In this document: positions 1 to 8,121 of the stretch, piece by piece
Layout: each line of letters opens with the position of its first letter
Position numbering within the stretch: the first letter of the stretch is position 1
NCBI RefSeq assembly: GCF_017696315.1
Contig: NZ_JAAORJ010000002.1
Location: 457,267 to 521,266 of the forward strand
Direction of reading: 5' to 3'
Length of the DNA stretch: 64,000 nucleotides
Source: Prochlorococcus marinus XMU1412
GTDB taxonomy: Bacteria; Cyanobacteriota; Cyanobacteriia; PCC-6307; Cyanobiaceae
Made by a program: the position numbers and the translations under genes
Notes under the pieces: model-generated
What the model was told of the DNA's origin: nothing
Database searches by the model: none
What the model saw: only the letters and a program-made list of their open reading frames with translations

Positions 1-36
1 GAAATAAGTATTTTTTTCGTTATTTTTATTTAATAT

Positions 37-1212
37 TTATGTAGTACTGACTTTTATTTTAAGAGCAGCTTCATCTGCATTTTTTTTAGCCAAATTAATG
101 TCAGAATTTGATGAGAGAACAACACCCATTCTTCTGCCTTTTCTGGAAACTGGTTTGCCAAATATGAGTACTTTAGTTTTTTCAAATTCTAATGCTTCAT
201 TAAGACCCTCATAAATAGGATTAGGATAGTCTTGGTTAGAGAGTATAACTCTGGTTGCAGAGGGCTCTATTAGATCTATACGGGGTATTGGTAAATTTAA
301 AAAAGCCCTTAAATGTAATTCAAATTCATTAATATTTTGACTAACTAATGTAACCATACCAGTGTCGTGTGGTCTTGGAGATAATTCTGAAAATATAACC
401 TCACTTCCTTTTATAAAAAATTCTACTCCGTATAATCCAGCTCCATTAAGGTTATTTAATATTCTACTTGTCATTCTCTTAGCTTCAATAATTAAGGATT
501 CCTTGATCTCTAAAGGTTGCCAACTACATTGATAGTCTCCATTAGATTGAAGATGTCCAATTGGTAAACAAAAAATATTTTCACCATTTTCTTTTCTTAC
601 AGATAAAAGAGTAAACTCAAAATCAAAATTAATAAATTCTTCAATAATTACACCTTTAACCTTTCCTCTTGAATTTGCTTGTGCCTGTTTCCAAGCATTT
701 TGTAAATCATTTTTTGTTTCAACCAAACTCTGCCCTTTTCCTGAAGAGCTCATTAAAGGCTTAAGTAAAAGTGGCAATCCGATTTCATCTGCTTTTTTTT
801 CTAAATCATCAAATTCAAAAATATAATCAAACTTTGCGGTTTTAATTTTTAAATCTTTAGAAGCTAAGTCTCTAATTTTCTCTCTATTCATTGTAATTTC
901 TACAGTTCTAGCGTTGGGAACAATATTGAATCCTTCATCCTCGAGTTCTTTTAGGGCTTCAATTGAAAGTGCCTCTATTTCTGGGACAACATAATCAGGC
1001 TTAAATTCTTTTATAACATTTTTTAAAATATTTTTATCTCCCATATCAATTACTCTTGAATAATCAGCAACTTGCATTGCAGGAGCATTTTCATATCGAT
1101 CAATTGCGATAACTTCTAATCCTAATCTTTTGGATTCTATTACTAATTCTTTTCCAAGCTCGCCACTACCAAGTAATAAAATTCTCTTTTTAGAAAAAAT
1201 TGATTCTTTCAT
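37..1212 (-). CDS. purT: Formate-dependent phosphoribosylglycinamide formyltransferase (PurT)
   Basis: This enzyme of purine synthesis formylates GAR with formate and ATP, avoiding the need for 10-formyl-THF at that step. The 391-residue length is normal for PurT. An N-terminal Rossmann-like segment (LLGSGELGKE, about residues 13-22) is followed by an ATP-grasp domain with the loop SSSGKGQS near residue 155 and the C-terminal signature ELSPRPHDTGMVT near 275. The leftward gene follows a small membrane-protein gene after an 11-bp gap, so the two may be co-transcribed. Identification is secure from the conserved ATP-grasp signatures. Confidence 0.96.
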   Translation of the reverse strand: MKESIFSKKRILLLGSGELGKELVIESKRLGLEVIAIDRYENAPAMQVADYSRVIDMGDKNILKNVIKEFKPDYVVPEIEALSIEALKELEDEGFNIVPNARTVEITMNREKIRDLASKDLKIKTAKFDYIFEFDDLEKKADEIGLPLLLKPLMSSSGKGQSLVETKNDLQNAWKQAQANSRGKVKGVIIEEFINFDFEFTLLSVRKENGENIFCLPIGHLQSNGDYQCSWQPLEIKESLIIEAKRMTSRILNNLNGAGLYGVEFFIKGSEVIFSELSPRPHDTGMVTLVSQNINEFELHLRAFLNLPIPRIDLIEPSATRVILSNQDYPNPIYEGLNEALEFEKTKVLIFGKPVSRKGRRMGVVLSSNSDINLAKKNADEAALKIKVSTT

Positions 1213-1223
1213 ATATATAAAAC

Positions 1224-1466
1224 TTATTCCTCATCACAAGAAGGTTGGGAAGATGTATCATCTGTAATTTTTTTATCTTTAGAATAACTAAATAAAAAAT
1301 TTCTACCAAACCAATTTTGACTTCGAATGCTATTAGTTATTGATCTTGAAATTGCTCCTAAAAAAAAGATTCCAATCATTGCCCAAATAATTCTTTCTAA
1401 AGCAATTGCAGGCGAAAAACCTTGACCAGAATATATAATTTCAGTAAGTGGGTCTAAAGGGTCCAA
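1224..1466 (-). CDS. Small conserved membrane protein, function unknown
   Basis: This is an 80-residue protein with one hydrophobic segment (about residues 24-42, IIWAMIGIFFLGAI) and a polar, acidic tail ending in PSCDEE. The reading frame opens with TTG; the first in-frame ATG falls inside the membrane segment, so the TTG start is the only one that keeps an intact N-terminus. It lies directly upstream of purT in the same direction. I do not recognise a family. The frame is not antisense to any other gene, and the composition looks like a real membrane protein. Confidence 0.6.
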   Translation of the reverse strand: MDPLDPLTEIIYSGQGFSPAIALERIIWAMIGIFFLGAISRSITNSIRSQNWFGRNFLFSYSKDKKITDDTSSQPSCDEE

Positions 1467-1611
1467 ATTTAAACTGATTAATAATATTAATTATAAATGG
1501 TTTAATAGATGAAAAATTAAAACTTATAAAAGAAATTACCAAAACTACTAGATAAATTAAACACAATAAAGTCTATACAATGCTATCTTCAAAGGGTGAT
1601 TTTTTTAAGAC

Positions 1612-2091
1612 ATGCAAGTTGACGTACAAAATACTACTGTTCTTTCCGCAGACGGATCATCCATAAAACTAGGTGAATATTCAGGGGAAGTCATTTTAGT
1701 TATTAATGTAGCTAGTTATTGCGGTAATACTGCTCAGTATGAGGATCTTCAAAAGCTACATGATTTATATTCAAGCAAAGGCCTGCGAATACTAGCATTC
1801 CCTTGTAATGATTTTGGGAAACAAGAACCCGACTCTCTTTCTGAAATAAAAGATTTTTGCACAACAAAATATGGAGTTAAGTTTGAAATCTATGAAAAAG
1901 TTCATGCCAAAGGCAACACCACAGAACCATACACAACCCTCAACAAAGTTGAACCTGAAGGAGATGTTGAATGGAATTTCGAGAAGTTTCTGATAGGGAA
2001 AGATAGTAAAGTAATTGCAAGATTCAAGCCAGGTGTTAAACCTTTTGACGAAAACTTAATAGCCGCTATAGAAGTAGCTTTAGATTCATAA
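1612..2091 (+). CDS. Glutathione peroxidase-family thiol peroxidase (Cys type)
   Basis: This is a 159-residue thioredoxin-fold peroxidase that reduces hydroperoxides, probably lipid or organic ones. The peroxidatic site is VASYCGNT with Cys37 in place of selenocysteine. The second signature AFPCNDFGKQEP follows at residues 62-72, and the tryptophan motif EWNFEKFL lies near 120. A further Cys83 could be the resolving cysteine, which would make it thioredoxin-dependent like other non-seleno GPX enzymes (family knowledge). The gene stands alone, reading right, between leftward genes. The family call is secure; the physiological reductant is inferred. Confidence 0.95.
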   Translation: MQVDVQNTTVLSADGSSIKLGEYSGEVILVINVASYCGNTAQYEDLQKLHDLYSSKGLRILAFPCNDFGKQEPDSLSEIKDFCTTKYGVKFEIYEKVHAKGNTTEPYTTLNKVEPEGDVEWNFEKFLIGKDSKVIARFKPGVKPFDENLIAAIEVALDS

Positions 2092-2226
2092 AAACCTTCT
2101 TTTAATTCAAATTAATATATTAAAAATAAAGACTTTTTATATTTAATTAAAAAATAAGCAAATTATTTTAAAATTTTCTTTTTTAGGATTCAACCTTCTC
2201 TGGTTTTCTTTTATCTAATTTAAATC

Positions 2227-2694
2227 TTATTTATTATCAGAATCAACTTCTACTTCTATTATTTCATCTTTAACAGTTCTTTTTTTAGGTTTAATTGATT
2301 TTATCTCTGGCTCTACTGTCTCTGCTTTAACTTCACTTTCTTCTGGTTCCTCTGATTTTATCTCTGGCTCTACTGTCTCTGCTTTAACTTCACTTTCTTC
2401 TGGTTCCTCTGATTTTACATCTGGCTCTACTGTCTCTGCTTTAACTTCACTTTCTTCTGGTTCCTCTGATTTTACATCTGGCTCTACTGTCTCTGCTTTA
2501 ACTTCACTTTCTTCTGGTTCCTCTGATTTTACTTTTGAATTTACTGAGCTTTGATCTTCATCTTTACTTAAGAGGAACTTTAATAGTTTTTTGAATAATA
2601 AGAAACCTTTTTCAATTCTTTTTGGACCTAAAATTGAAAGCAAAATTACTAATATTATGAATATTTCAGGTGAATTTAAACCTAATAGTTTCAT
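2227..2694 (-). CDS. TatA/B-like membrane protein with repetitive acidic tail
   Basis: The first ~45 residues look like a TatA/TatB protein: a short polar start, one membrane helix (EIFIILVILLSILGPKRI, with LGP where TatA has FGP), then a basic amphipathic helix (LLFKKLLKFL). The rest is a highly charged tail built from four near-identical 19-residue units of the type KSEEPEESEVKAETVEP, followed by a different C-terminus (KPKKRTVKDE). TatA family members form the twin-arginine export pore; whether this one still serves Tat transport is unknown. The helix and hinge support the family call, but the tail is atypical. It could instead be a TatA-derived protein with another job. Confidence 0.72.
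   Translation of the reverse strand: MKLLGLNSPEIFIILVILLSILGPKRIEKGFLLFKKLLKFLLSKDEDQSSVNSKVKSEEPEESEVKAETVEPDVKSEEPEESEVKAETVEPDVKSEEPEESEVKAETVEPEIKSEEPEESEVKAETVEPEIKSIKPKKRTVKDEIIEVEVDSDNK
2306..2533. repeat. Four tandem 57-bp coding repeats
   Basis: Four consecutive 57-bp units (19 codons each) lie inside the TatA-like gene. They differ only at the unit boundary (GAT/GAA and GTA/ATA codons), so they are almost identical at the DNA level. This suggests recent unequal recombination or slippage and a copy number that may vary between strains. Confidence 0.95.
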
Positions 2695-2741
2695 AAAATT
2701 TCATATTCTATTTATATTTTAGTACATGCTAAAAATTTAAT

Positions 2742-3134
2742 CTAATTATTCTCAAAAGTTGGTAAATAGAGTTCCCTATTTGATGCAATTAAACCTTCTT
2801 CTTTAAAAAAAATCTCTAGGTCTTTAAGATCATTTATATCTACAAATTCACCACAATTATCTAATATATTATTATGGGTGAAATTCCATAAATCAGCCAA
2901 ATATTCGTCATCATCTGGAAATGCTACAAATTTCAAATATGTATTATTCAAAGCATATTCACTAGCAAAATCAGAATCTAAACCTTCCCTCTTAGCATCA
3001 CAAAAAACTTTAGCAAATCTTTTGCCTACAGAAGTTTGAGCAGTTGATAAATCTAAATTACCTTGCATAGCATTTACATTTATTGGTGCAATAAAAATAA
3101 TTATTGGAAGAAAAATAGATACTAATATAAACAA
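2742..3134 (-). CDS. Exported protein of unknown function
   Basis: This 130-residue protein starts with a hydrophobic signal sequence (ILVSIFLPIIIFIAPINVNA, cleavage likely after Ala) followed by a soluble domain with two cysteines. The start codon is TTG, preceded by an AAGGA-like ribosome site about eight bases away; no in-frame ATG lies upstream. It probably acts in the thylakoid lumen or periplasm. I do not recognise the domain. Its only close neighbour in the same direction is the TatA-like gene just downstream. Confidence 0.65.
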   Translation of the reverse strand: MFILVSIFLPIIIFIAPINVNAMQGNLDLSTAQTSVGKRFAKVFCDAKREGLDSDFASEYALNNTYLKFVAFPDDDEYLADLWNFTHNNILDNCGEFVDINDLKDLEIFFKEEGLIASNRELYLPTFENN

Positions 3135-3305
3135 GAAAAAATTTCCTTTTTAAATTTCAACTCAACATAAACTAGCAAAAAAAGTAATCAATTAGGCCTA
3201 TTTAAGAAAAAGCACTTATTATAAATTAAGAAATAAATAGAAAAAATAAAATCAGCTCCATATCTGAATTTATAATAAAGAAAGATTAAATAAATTTGAA
3301 ATTAT

Positions 3306-4313
3306 ATGTCTTCAAATATAAGTCTAAAAGGAAGGGGAGTTAACAGGATAATTACGAGTAAGGTCATGCTATCGCCATTAGCAGGTGTTACAGATAATAT
3401 TTTTAGACGACTTGTACGTAAATGGGCCCCAAACTCTTTACTTTTTACAGAAATGATAAATGCCACAAGTCTTAAAAAAGGATATGGCATACAAAAAATC
3501 AATCAAATAGATTTAGAAGAAGGTCCAATTGGAGTACAAATATTTGATAATAGGCCATATGCTGTTTCTGAAGCTGCGAAACAAGCTGAGGACTCTGGAG
3601 CTTTCTTAATTGATATAAATATGGGATGTCCAGTAAAAAAAATTGCAAAGAAAGGTGGAGGCAGTGCTTTAATTAAAGACCGAAAACTTGCTATAGAATT
3701 AGTCAAAAATGTTGTAAAAGCTGTTAGGGTTCCAGTAACAGTAAAAACACGACTCGGATGGGATAGTAAAGAAGAAAATATAGAGGATTTCTTATTTAAA
3801 CTTCAAGATGCGGGAGCAACGATGATCACACTTCATGGAAGAACTAGAAAACAGGGGTATTCAGGCAAGTCAGATTGGGAAATGATCGGGAGACTTAAAA
3901 AGTCGTTGGAAATTCCAGTAATTGCTAATGGAGATATCAAAAATCCAGATGACGCTCTTAATTGTTTAAAAAAAACAAATGCTGATGGTGTAATGATTGG
4001 AAGAGGAATTTTAGGATCCCCATGGAAAATTGGAGAAATAGATTATGCTCTTAGAGAAAATAAAAATTTTAAAGAACCAAACACAGAAGAAAAACTATAT
4101 TTAATTATTGAGCATCTTGATGAATTAATAAAAGAAAAAGGAGATCACGGATTGCTTATAGCGAGAAAACATATCTCATGGACATGCAAAGACTTTAAAG
4201 GAGCATCAAATTTGAGAAATAACTTGGTTAGAGCTGTTGATAAAAATGAAGTTAAAAATTTAATAATTAAAATGATTAAAACTCTGAATAATGAAAAAAA
4301 TAGATTAGCTTAA
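3306..4313 (+). CDS. dusB: tRNA-dihydrouridine synthase (DusB type)
   Basis: This FMN-dependent enzyme reduces specific uridines in tRNA D-loops. The 335-residue protein has the TIM-barrel start MLSPLAGVTDN, the catalytic motif DINMGCPVKKI with Cys108, and the phosphate-binding TLHGRTRKQGY and IANGDI motifs. Length and motifs fit bacterial DusB. It is followed after 17 bp by a DUF2470 gene in the same direction, so the two probably share a transcript. The family is certain; the subfamily letter is an estimate. Confidence 0.94.
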   Translation: MSSNISLKGRGVNRIITSKVMLSPLAGVTDNIFRRLVRKWAPNSLLFTEMINATSLKKGYGIQKINQIDLEEGPIGVQIFDNRPYAVSEAAKQAEDSGAFLIDINMGCPVKKIAKKGGGSALIKDRKLAIELVKNVVKAVRVPVTVKTRLGWDSKEENIEDFLFKLQDAGATMITLHGRTRKQGYSGKSDWEMIGRLKKSLEIPVIANGDIKNPDDALNCLKKTNADGVMIGRGILGSPWKIGEIDYALRENKNFKEPNTEEKLYLIIEHLDELIKEKGDHGLLIARKHISWTCKDFKGASNLRNNLVRAVDKNEVKNLIIKMIKTLNNEKNRLA

Positions 4314-4330
4314 AAAAAATTATTTTATAA

Positions 4331-4600
4331 ATGAAAATTATTAGTAAAGAAACAAGTAAAAGAGTTTGTGATCACATGAACAATGATCACATAGATTCAG
4401 TGCACAAATATCTTACCCATTATGGGAAGATATCAACATTTGAGAATGCCTATATGGAAGAAATTAATAATAGTTATATAAAAATCAATTACGATGGCCA
4501 ATCAGCAATTATCAATTTTAAAAATGAAATATCTGAAGAAGAAATTCATTCAACTTTAGTATCAATGATTAAAGACATTAAAGAAGAAAATAATTTATAA
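4331..4600 (+). CDS. DUF2470 domain protein
   Basis: This 89-residue protein has the hallmark CDHMNNDHIDSV near its start, the His/Asp-rich motif of DUF2470. That domain occurs alone or at the end of heme-utilisation and pyridoxamine-oxidase-like flavin proteins. A role in tetrapyrrole or heme handling is inferred from the family. It follows dusB closely and is likely co-transcribed. Confidence 0.82.
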   Translation: MKIISKETSKRVCDHMNNDHIDSVHKYLTHYGKISTFENAYMEEINNSYIKINYDGQSAIINFKNEISEEEIHSTLVSMIKDIKEENNL

Positions 4601-4607
4601 AAAAATT

Positions 4608-4772
4608 CTAATTTTTATTTTCATAGTAATCAGTTATCTTTTTACATTCTTCAAATGAAAGCAAGCTTAATCTAGATGTGGCTTTTATTTTTAAAATTGC
4701 ACAAACAGCTAATAAATCAGCGCTATCAACAGTAAGTGCTTCAGAAAGTTCTAGGACCCTAAGACCTTTCAT
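4608..4772 (-). CDS. Free-standing IF2_N-like small protein
   Basis: This 54-residue protein, read leftwards, begins MKGLRVLELSEAL and continues ...DLLAVCAILKIK...LSLLSFEECKKI. The pattern matches the small N-terminal helical domain of translation initiation factor IF-2 (V-x-EL-x3-L-x4-LL-x-LGI-x8-S), but with no GTPase attached. The stop lies 8 bp past the stop of the DUF2470 gene, so the two converge. The similarity is by eye only. The function of isolated copies is unknown; RNA or ribosome contact is a guess. Confidence 0.7.
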   Translation of the reverse strand: MKGLRVLELSEALTVDSADLLAVCAILKIKATSRLSLLSFEECKKITDYYENKN

Positions 4773-4814
4773 TATTATTAAAAAATCTTTTCTACATTAT
4801 CAATAACCTTAAAA

Positions 4815-5051
4815 TCAGTGGGCTGCATTTTTCCCTAAACCTGCAACGAATGGAAAAGTTTGTTCATCACCAAATATATCTTCTACTGAAGAATTAGAAA
4901 TATTAGTTTTTTTATTATCAGGCTTAATTTCTTCAATTTCATTTGAAATATTATCTTTAATGTTATTTTCAATTTCTTTTGCTAATAAATTATTCGTATT
5001 AGAAAATATTGAAAAAACTAATACACATAAAAACAAAACAATTTTTTTCAT
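4815..5051 (-). CDS. Small exported protein, function unknown
   Basis: This 78-residue protein has a clear signal peptide (KKIVLFLCVLVFSIFSNTNNLLA) and a short acidic mature part ending in EQTFPFVAGLGKNAAH. The mature protein is only about 50 residues with no cysteines. The C-terminal motif looks conserved in style, being the least AT-biased part of the protein, but I cannot assign a family. It is probably lumenal or periplasmic. Confidence 0.65.
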   Translation of the reverse strand: MKKIVLFLCVLVFSIFSNTNNLLAKEIENNIKDNISNEIEEIKPDNKKTNISNSSVEDIFGDEQTFPFVAGLGKNAAH

Positions 5052-5152
5052 AAAAAAAATTTATCTAATACTATTGTCATACGCCAATAAAGTTATTTAG
5101 AAAAACTAGATAATTTTAAAACAAATCTAAATAAATCAAAATAAAAAAATAT

Positions 5153-5389
5153 TCATCTTCCCAATTTATTTCTATTTTTAAATCTAATTAAAAAATAAAG
5201 ACCTAGTAACAAAAGAATTGCCAAGGCGTACTGATTAAGAAAAACATAAACTATATAAACGAGAAATGGGAACAAGCACGCCCTCTTAAAATTCAATTTC
5301 TGTTCCTTTGACATATTTTTCCAATTTAAATATTCTTCCCATTGAAAAATCTTCTTCATTTTTCTACTTCTATTTTTACGATTAAACAT
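5153..5389 (-). CDS. Small membrane protein, function unknown
   Basis: This 78-residue protein has a strongly basic N-terminus (NRKNRSRKMKK), a middle segment rich in Trp and Lys, then two adjacent hydrophobic stretches (LFPFLVYIVYVFL and ALAILLLLGLYFLI) that could form a hairpin, and a basic end. An internal Met (residue 11) offers a shorter start. No family is recognised. It stands alone on the minus strand ahead of the divergent thioesterase gene. Confidence 0.55.
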   Translation of the reverse strand: MFNRKNRSRKMKKIFQWEEYLNWKNMSKEQKLNFKRACLFPFLVYIVYVFLNQYALAILLLLGLYFLIRFKNRNKLGR

Positions 5390-5496
5390 AACTTTATAAA
5401 TATAGTCTTGATGATTCTTATGTTAATAAACAAAATTAATCTACAATATCAAAATAAGTTTTTTTTCATTGAATAAAAATATTTTTTAAATAAAAG

Positions 5497-5916
5497 ATGA
5501 ACTCAAAACCAGTTTGGAAAATAGAAAAAATTGTTTTACCTCAAGATGCAGATCATGCAGGAGTTATGTGGCACGGTAAATATTTTAATTGGCTTGAAGA
5601 AAGCCGAATAAATGCACTTTCAGAAGTAGGTATAAGTTATTTCGAACTAACTAAAAATGGCTTAGATTTACCTTTAATCAATACTTCTATAAAATATAAA
5701 TCTCCTTTATTTCTTGGTGAAAAAATAACAATCGAGAGCGAATTCAATATTGATAAAAGTCCTAGGATTAATGTAATTTCAAAATTTCATAACAAGAAAA
5801 ATGAAATCTTAACGATTGCTGAAGTCAATTTAGTCTTAATAAATAAACTGAATTTTTCTATAATAAGAAAAAGACCAGATTTCCTATCGGAAGCCTTTAG
5901 TAAGTTAAACGGTTGA
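5497..5916 (+). CDS. Hotdog-fold acyl-CoA thioesterase, probably DHNA-CoA hydrolase
   Basis: This is a 139-residue 4HBT-type hotdog thioesterase. The N-terminal signature LPQDADHAGVMWHGKYF carries the conserved catalytic Asp (17 or 19), and NWLEESRINAL follows. Cyanobacteria use a close relative (Synechocystis slr0204) to hydrolyse 1,4-dihydroxy-2-naphthoyl-CoA in phylloquinone synthesis for photosystem I. That role is inferred from family and length; other acyl-CoA substrates are possible. The enzyme is cytosolic. Confidence 0.85.
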   Translation: MNSKPVWKIEKIVLPQDADHAGVMWHGKYFNWLEESRINALSEVGISYFELTKNGLDLPLINTSIKYKSPLFLGEKITIESEFNIDKSPRINVISKFHNKKNEILTIAEVNLVLINKLNFSIIRKRPDFLSEAFSKLNG

Positions 5917-5958
5917 AACTATTATCCGCCAATTGAATGATTTATTAGATTATTAATT

Positions 5959-6156
5959 ATGAATATATTTCAAGTTATTGATTCTTATCAATATGAAATG
6001 GAATCAAGATATCAAGAAAAATCAATGCTCACTAATCTTTTTACAGAGCACAAATTTATAGGATGGTTAGGGTTGTTTATAGTATTTTTCTCTATCTTTG
6101 CAATTTTTGTTTTTCAATTTCTTGAGTGGGAAAGTAATGACAATAATAAAAGTTAA
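5959..6156 (+). CDS. Small single-span membrane protein
   Basis: This 65-residue protein has a soluble N-terminal half (YQYEMESRYQEKS) followed by one hydrophobic helix (FIGWLGLFIVFFSIFAIFVF) and a short polar tail. It lies 42 bp after the thioesterase gene and 28 bp before the next gene, all rightward, which suggests one transcript. I recognise no family. Confidence 0.55.
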   Translation: MNIFQVIDSYQYEMESRYQEKSMLTNLFTEHKFIGWLGLFIVFFSIFAIFVFQFLEWESNDNNKS

Positions 6157-6184
6157 GAAGATTTAATGCTTATAATTCAACTGA

Positions 6185-6448
6185 ATGACTAAAAAAATGG
6201 CTATCTACTTAAAAATAACTAACCCTACAGAGGTTGTAAAAAAAAAGACCTCAAAATGGCTTACAGATATTACACCCGAAAGAATTGATAGAAAATTGGT
6301 CGAGGATGAAGTAATAAAAGGCATTATCGAGCAATTAACATTAGAAGGCATAAAAGGAGAAATATCAGCAATTAATGGGTTTGAAGTAAATGAATCTTCA
6401 GTAATAACAAAAAATAATTTTGTTATTAGAAAAACAAAAACTTTTTAG
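6185..6448 (+). CDS. Small soluble protein, function unknown
   Basis: This 87-residue soluble protein contains no cysteine. A second Met at residue 5 (codon at 6197) would give the start MAIYLKITNP and is equally plausible. The sequence alternates Lys/Glu-rich strands and helices. It sits in a tight rightward run between a small membrane protein and the Mrr-type nuclease. Function is not recognisable. Confidence 0.6.
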   Translation: MTKKMAIYLKITNPTEVVKKKTSKWLTDITPERIDRKLVEDEVIKGIIEQLTLEGIKGEISAINGFEVNESSVITKNNFVIRKTKTF

Positions 6449-6468
6449 ATAGAAAATAAAAATCTTTA

Positions 6469-7338
6469 ATGAAAATTTTTTTTATTTTAATTATTTTTAT
6501 CATTTTTTTAATTTTTATAATTGTAAGAGATTATCAAATTAAGAAGAAAAAGTTAAAATTAAATAATGCCTTAAATTCCAATTTCTTTATTCAAACAATT
6601 AATAAATTAATTGACGAGAACAAATACAATTTGTTAGAGGAGAGGATCAGATTAAGGGAGATAGATGCTTACGGTAACGAGGATTATAAAAAATGGATTG
6701 GCAATCCACCTCTTGATGAAAAAGCCATTGAGAAAAATATATTTAATGGATCTAAGCGATTTAAAGAGGGTATACCATACTTCTATGAAAAAGTAATTTT
6801 AAAAGAATTTGGAAGTACGGAATTATTTTTCGAAAAGTGGAGATCCTATTGTAATGAAAATCCTACTATTGATGATGAGATAATTGGATCTATTAGAAAG
6901 CTCGAGACTGAAGATTGGTTTGTTTTCATAGCAAGTCAAATTGAGAAATCATGCTTAAACCTAATAGAAAAAAGCTACTCAAGTAAAAAAAAGGGAAACT
7001 ACAAAAAAGGTATTAGATTTGAAAATCATTGTATGGAAATTCTCAAACAAAATGGCTGGGAAGTAAAAGAGACCCCTATTACAGGAGATCAAGGGGTTGA
7101 CTTAATTGCGTCAATAAATGATTTGAGAATATGTATACAATGCAAAGATCATGAAAAAGCAATTGGAAATAAAGCAGTTCAGGAAATTTCAGCTGGTAAA
7201 TTATTTTGGAAAGGTACACATGCAATAATAGTCTCAAAATCTGGCTTTACAAAGTCTGCTCATCAACTAGCAAAATCAAATAAAGTGGAACTAATCAATG
7301 AATATCAATTAAAAGTTTTAGAAAAGTTTATTGTTTAA
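6469..7338 (+). CDS. Membrane-anchored Mrr-type restriction endonuclease-like protein
   Basis: The C-terminal 115 residues form a PD-(D/E)xK nuclease domain of the Mrr_cat type: KGIRFENHC with Glu185, GDQGVDLI with Asp211, and IQCKDH with Gln224-x-Lys226, all in the expected spacing. The N-terminus is a membrane helix (residues 3-19, nearly all Ile/Phe/Leu), then about 150 residues of charged sequence without a recognised domain. Mrr nucleases cut modified DNA; no methyltransferase or specificity gene adjoins it. The anchor suggests action at the membrane, perhaps on incoming DNA, but that is inference. Confidence 0.87.
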   Translation: MKIFFILIIFIIFLIFIIVRDYQIKKKKLKLNNALNSNFFIQTINKLIDENKYNLLEERIRLREIDAYGNEDYKKWIGNPPLDEKAIEKNIFNGSKRFKEGIPYFYEKVILKEFGSTELFFEKWRSYCNENPTIDDEIIGSIRKLETEDWFVFIASQIEKSCLNLIEKSYSSKKKGNYKKGIRFENHCMEILKQNGWEVKETPITGDQGVDLIASINDLRICIQCKDHEKAIGNKAVQEISAGKLFWKGTHAIIVSKSGFTKSAHQLAKSNKVELINEYQLKVLEKFIV

Positions 7339-7342
7339 AAGT

Positions 7343-7747
7343 TTATATCAATTGAGTTAAGCCCTCTTTATAAAGCAAAAGTGTTGTAAAAATTCCTGAG
7401 GCCCACATTAAACCTCTAGCTGTGGCGATATTAAATATATATGCACCAATATATAAAAAACGAAAAATAGGATGAATCAATGCTGCAATTATTGCAATAT
7501 TAGAGTCAGTTAAACTAATCAAACAAAGAAGACATGCGGGTGCATGTAGGGAAATACTTTCCCAACAATTTTGATGACACCAAACTGCTCTTTTTCCAAA
7601 AGAAGGTAATTCATCGAATAAAGCCCTTGGAGCAGACATATTTTCAACAGAATATCCCGCTTTAACTCTCCCTATAGTTAATGGAATAATTGATAATAAA
7701 ACAACACCAACTGATAGACAAAGGCTCCAGGCAAAAGCTACTTGCAT
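7343..7747 (-). CDS. MAPEG-family membrane protein
   Basis: This 134-residue protein has about four hydrophobic segments and the layout of the MAPEG family (membrane-associated proteins in eicosanoid and glutathione metabolism): an N-terminal helix, a loop with NMSAPRALFDELPSFGKRAVWCHQNCWE, then three helices. Cyanobacterial members are small membrane proteins of unclear substrate. It ends 5 bp from the stop of the nuclease gene, to which it is convergent. Confidence 0.8.
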   Translation of the reverse strand: MQVAFAWSLCLSVGVVLLSIIPLTIGRVKAGYSVENMSAPRALFDELPSFGKRAVWCHQNCWESISLHAPACLLCLISLTDSNIAIIAALIHPIFRFLYIGAYIFNIATARGLMWASGIFTTLLLYKEGLTQLI

Positions 7748-7864
7748 ATGATTTAAATAATATTATTAGCTTAATAATTGAAGCTCGTTATCGTGATAAA
7801 TGAAAAATCATTACCATAGATAAAACTTTGCAAAAAATGCTGTAATTTATAAAAAAAATCATTT

Positions 7865-7990
7865 ATGGATATTTCAAAGATAGTTTTAATTTTTGGCATA
7901 AGCTTACTAATATATTCTGCTTTTCTGTTTTTAGGATTTTTTCTTAAGAATAAAAATCTAAAGGCACAGAATCTAAAAAATGAAGAATAG
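7865..7990 (+). CDS. Small single-span membrane protein (41 aa)
   Basis: The frame starts with ATG and encodes MDISKIVLIFGISLLIYS, then a hydrophobic continuation and a Lys/Asn-rich tail ending LKNEE. One membrane helix and a basic stop-transfer tail are plain to see. A longer reverse-strand frame overlaps it but has no sensible composition. The family is unknown; the size and shape resemble photosystem or cytochrome accessory peptides without matching one I know. Confidence 0.5.
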   Translation: MDISKIVLIFGISLLIYSAFLFLGFFLKNKNLKAQNLKNEE

Positions 7991-8121
7991 ATTATTAATG
8001 CCACGAAAATTTACTATTTTCACAATATTTTTATATCTTTTTGAATATATTTAATGGAAATAAAATTTGATCCAAATAATAATAAGGAATATTTGAAATT
8101 AAATAAGACAGTTACTGGTAT

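Noticed and set aside
7771-8004. Reverse-strand open frame of 77 codons
   Set aside because: It is antisense to the better 41-residue membrane frame and has a low-quality, Phe/Lys-heavy composition.
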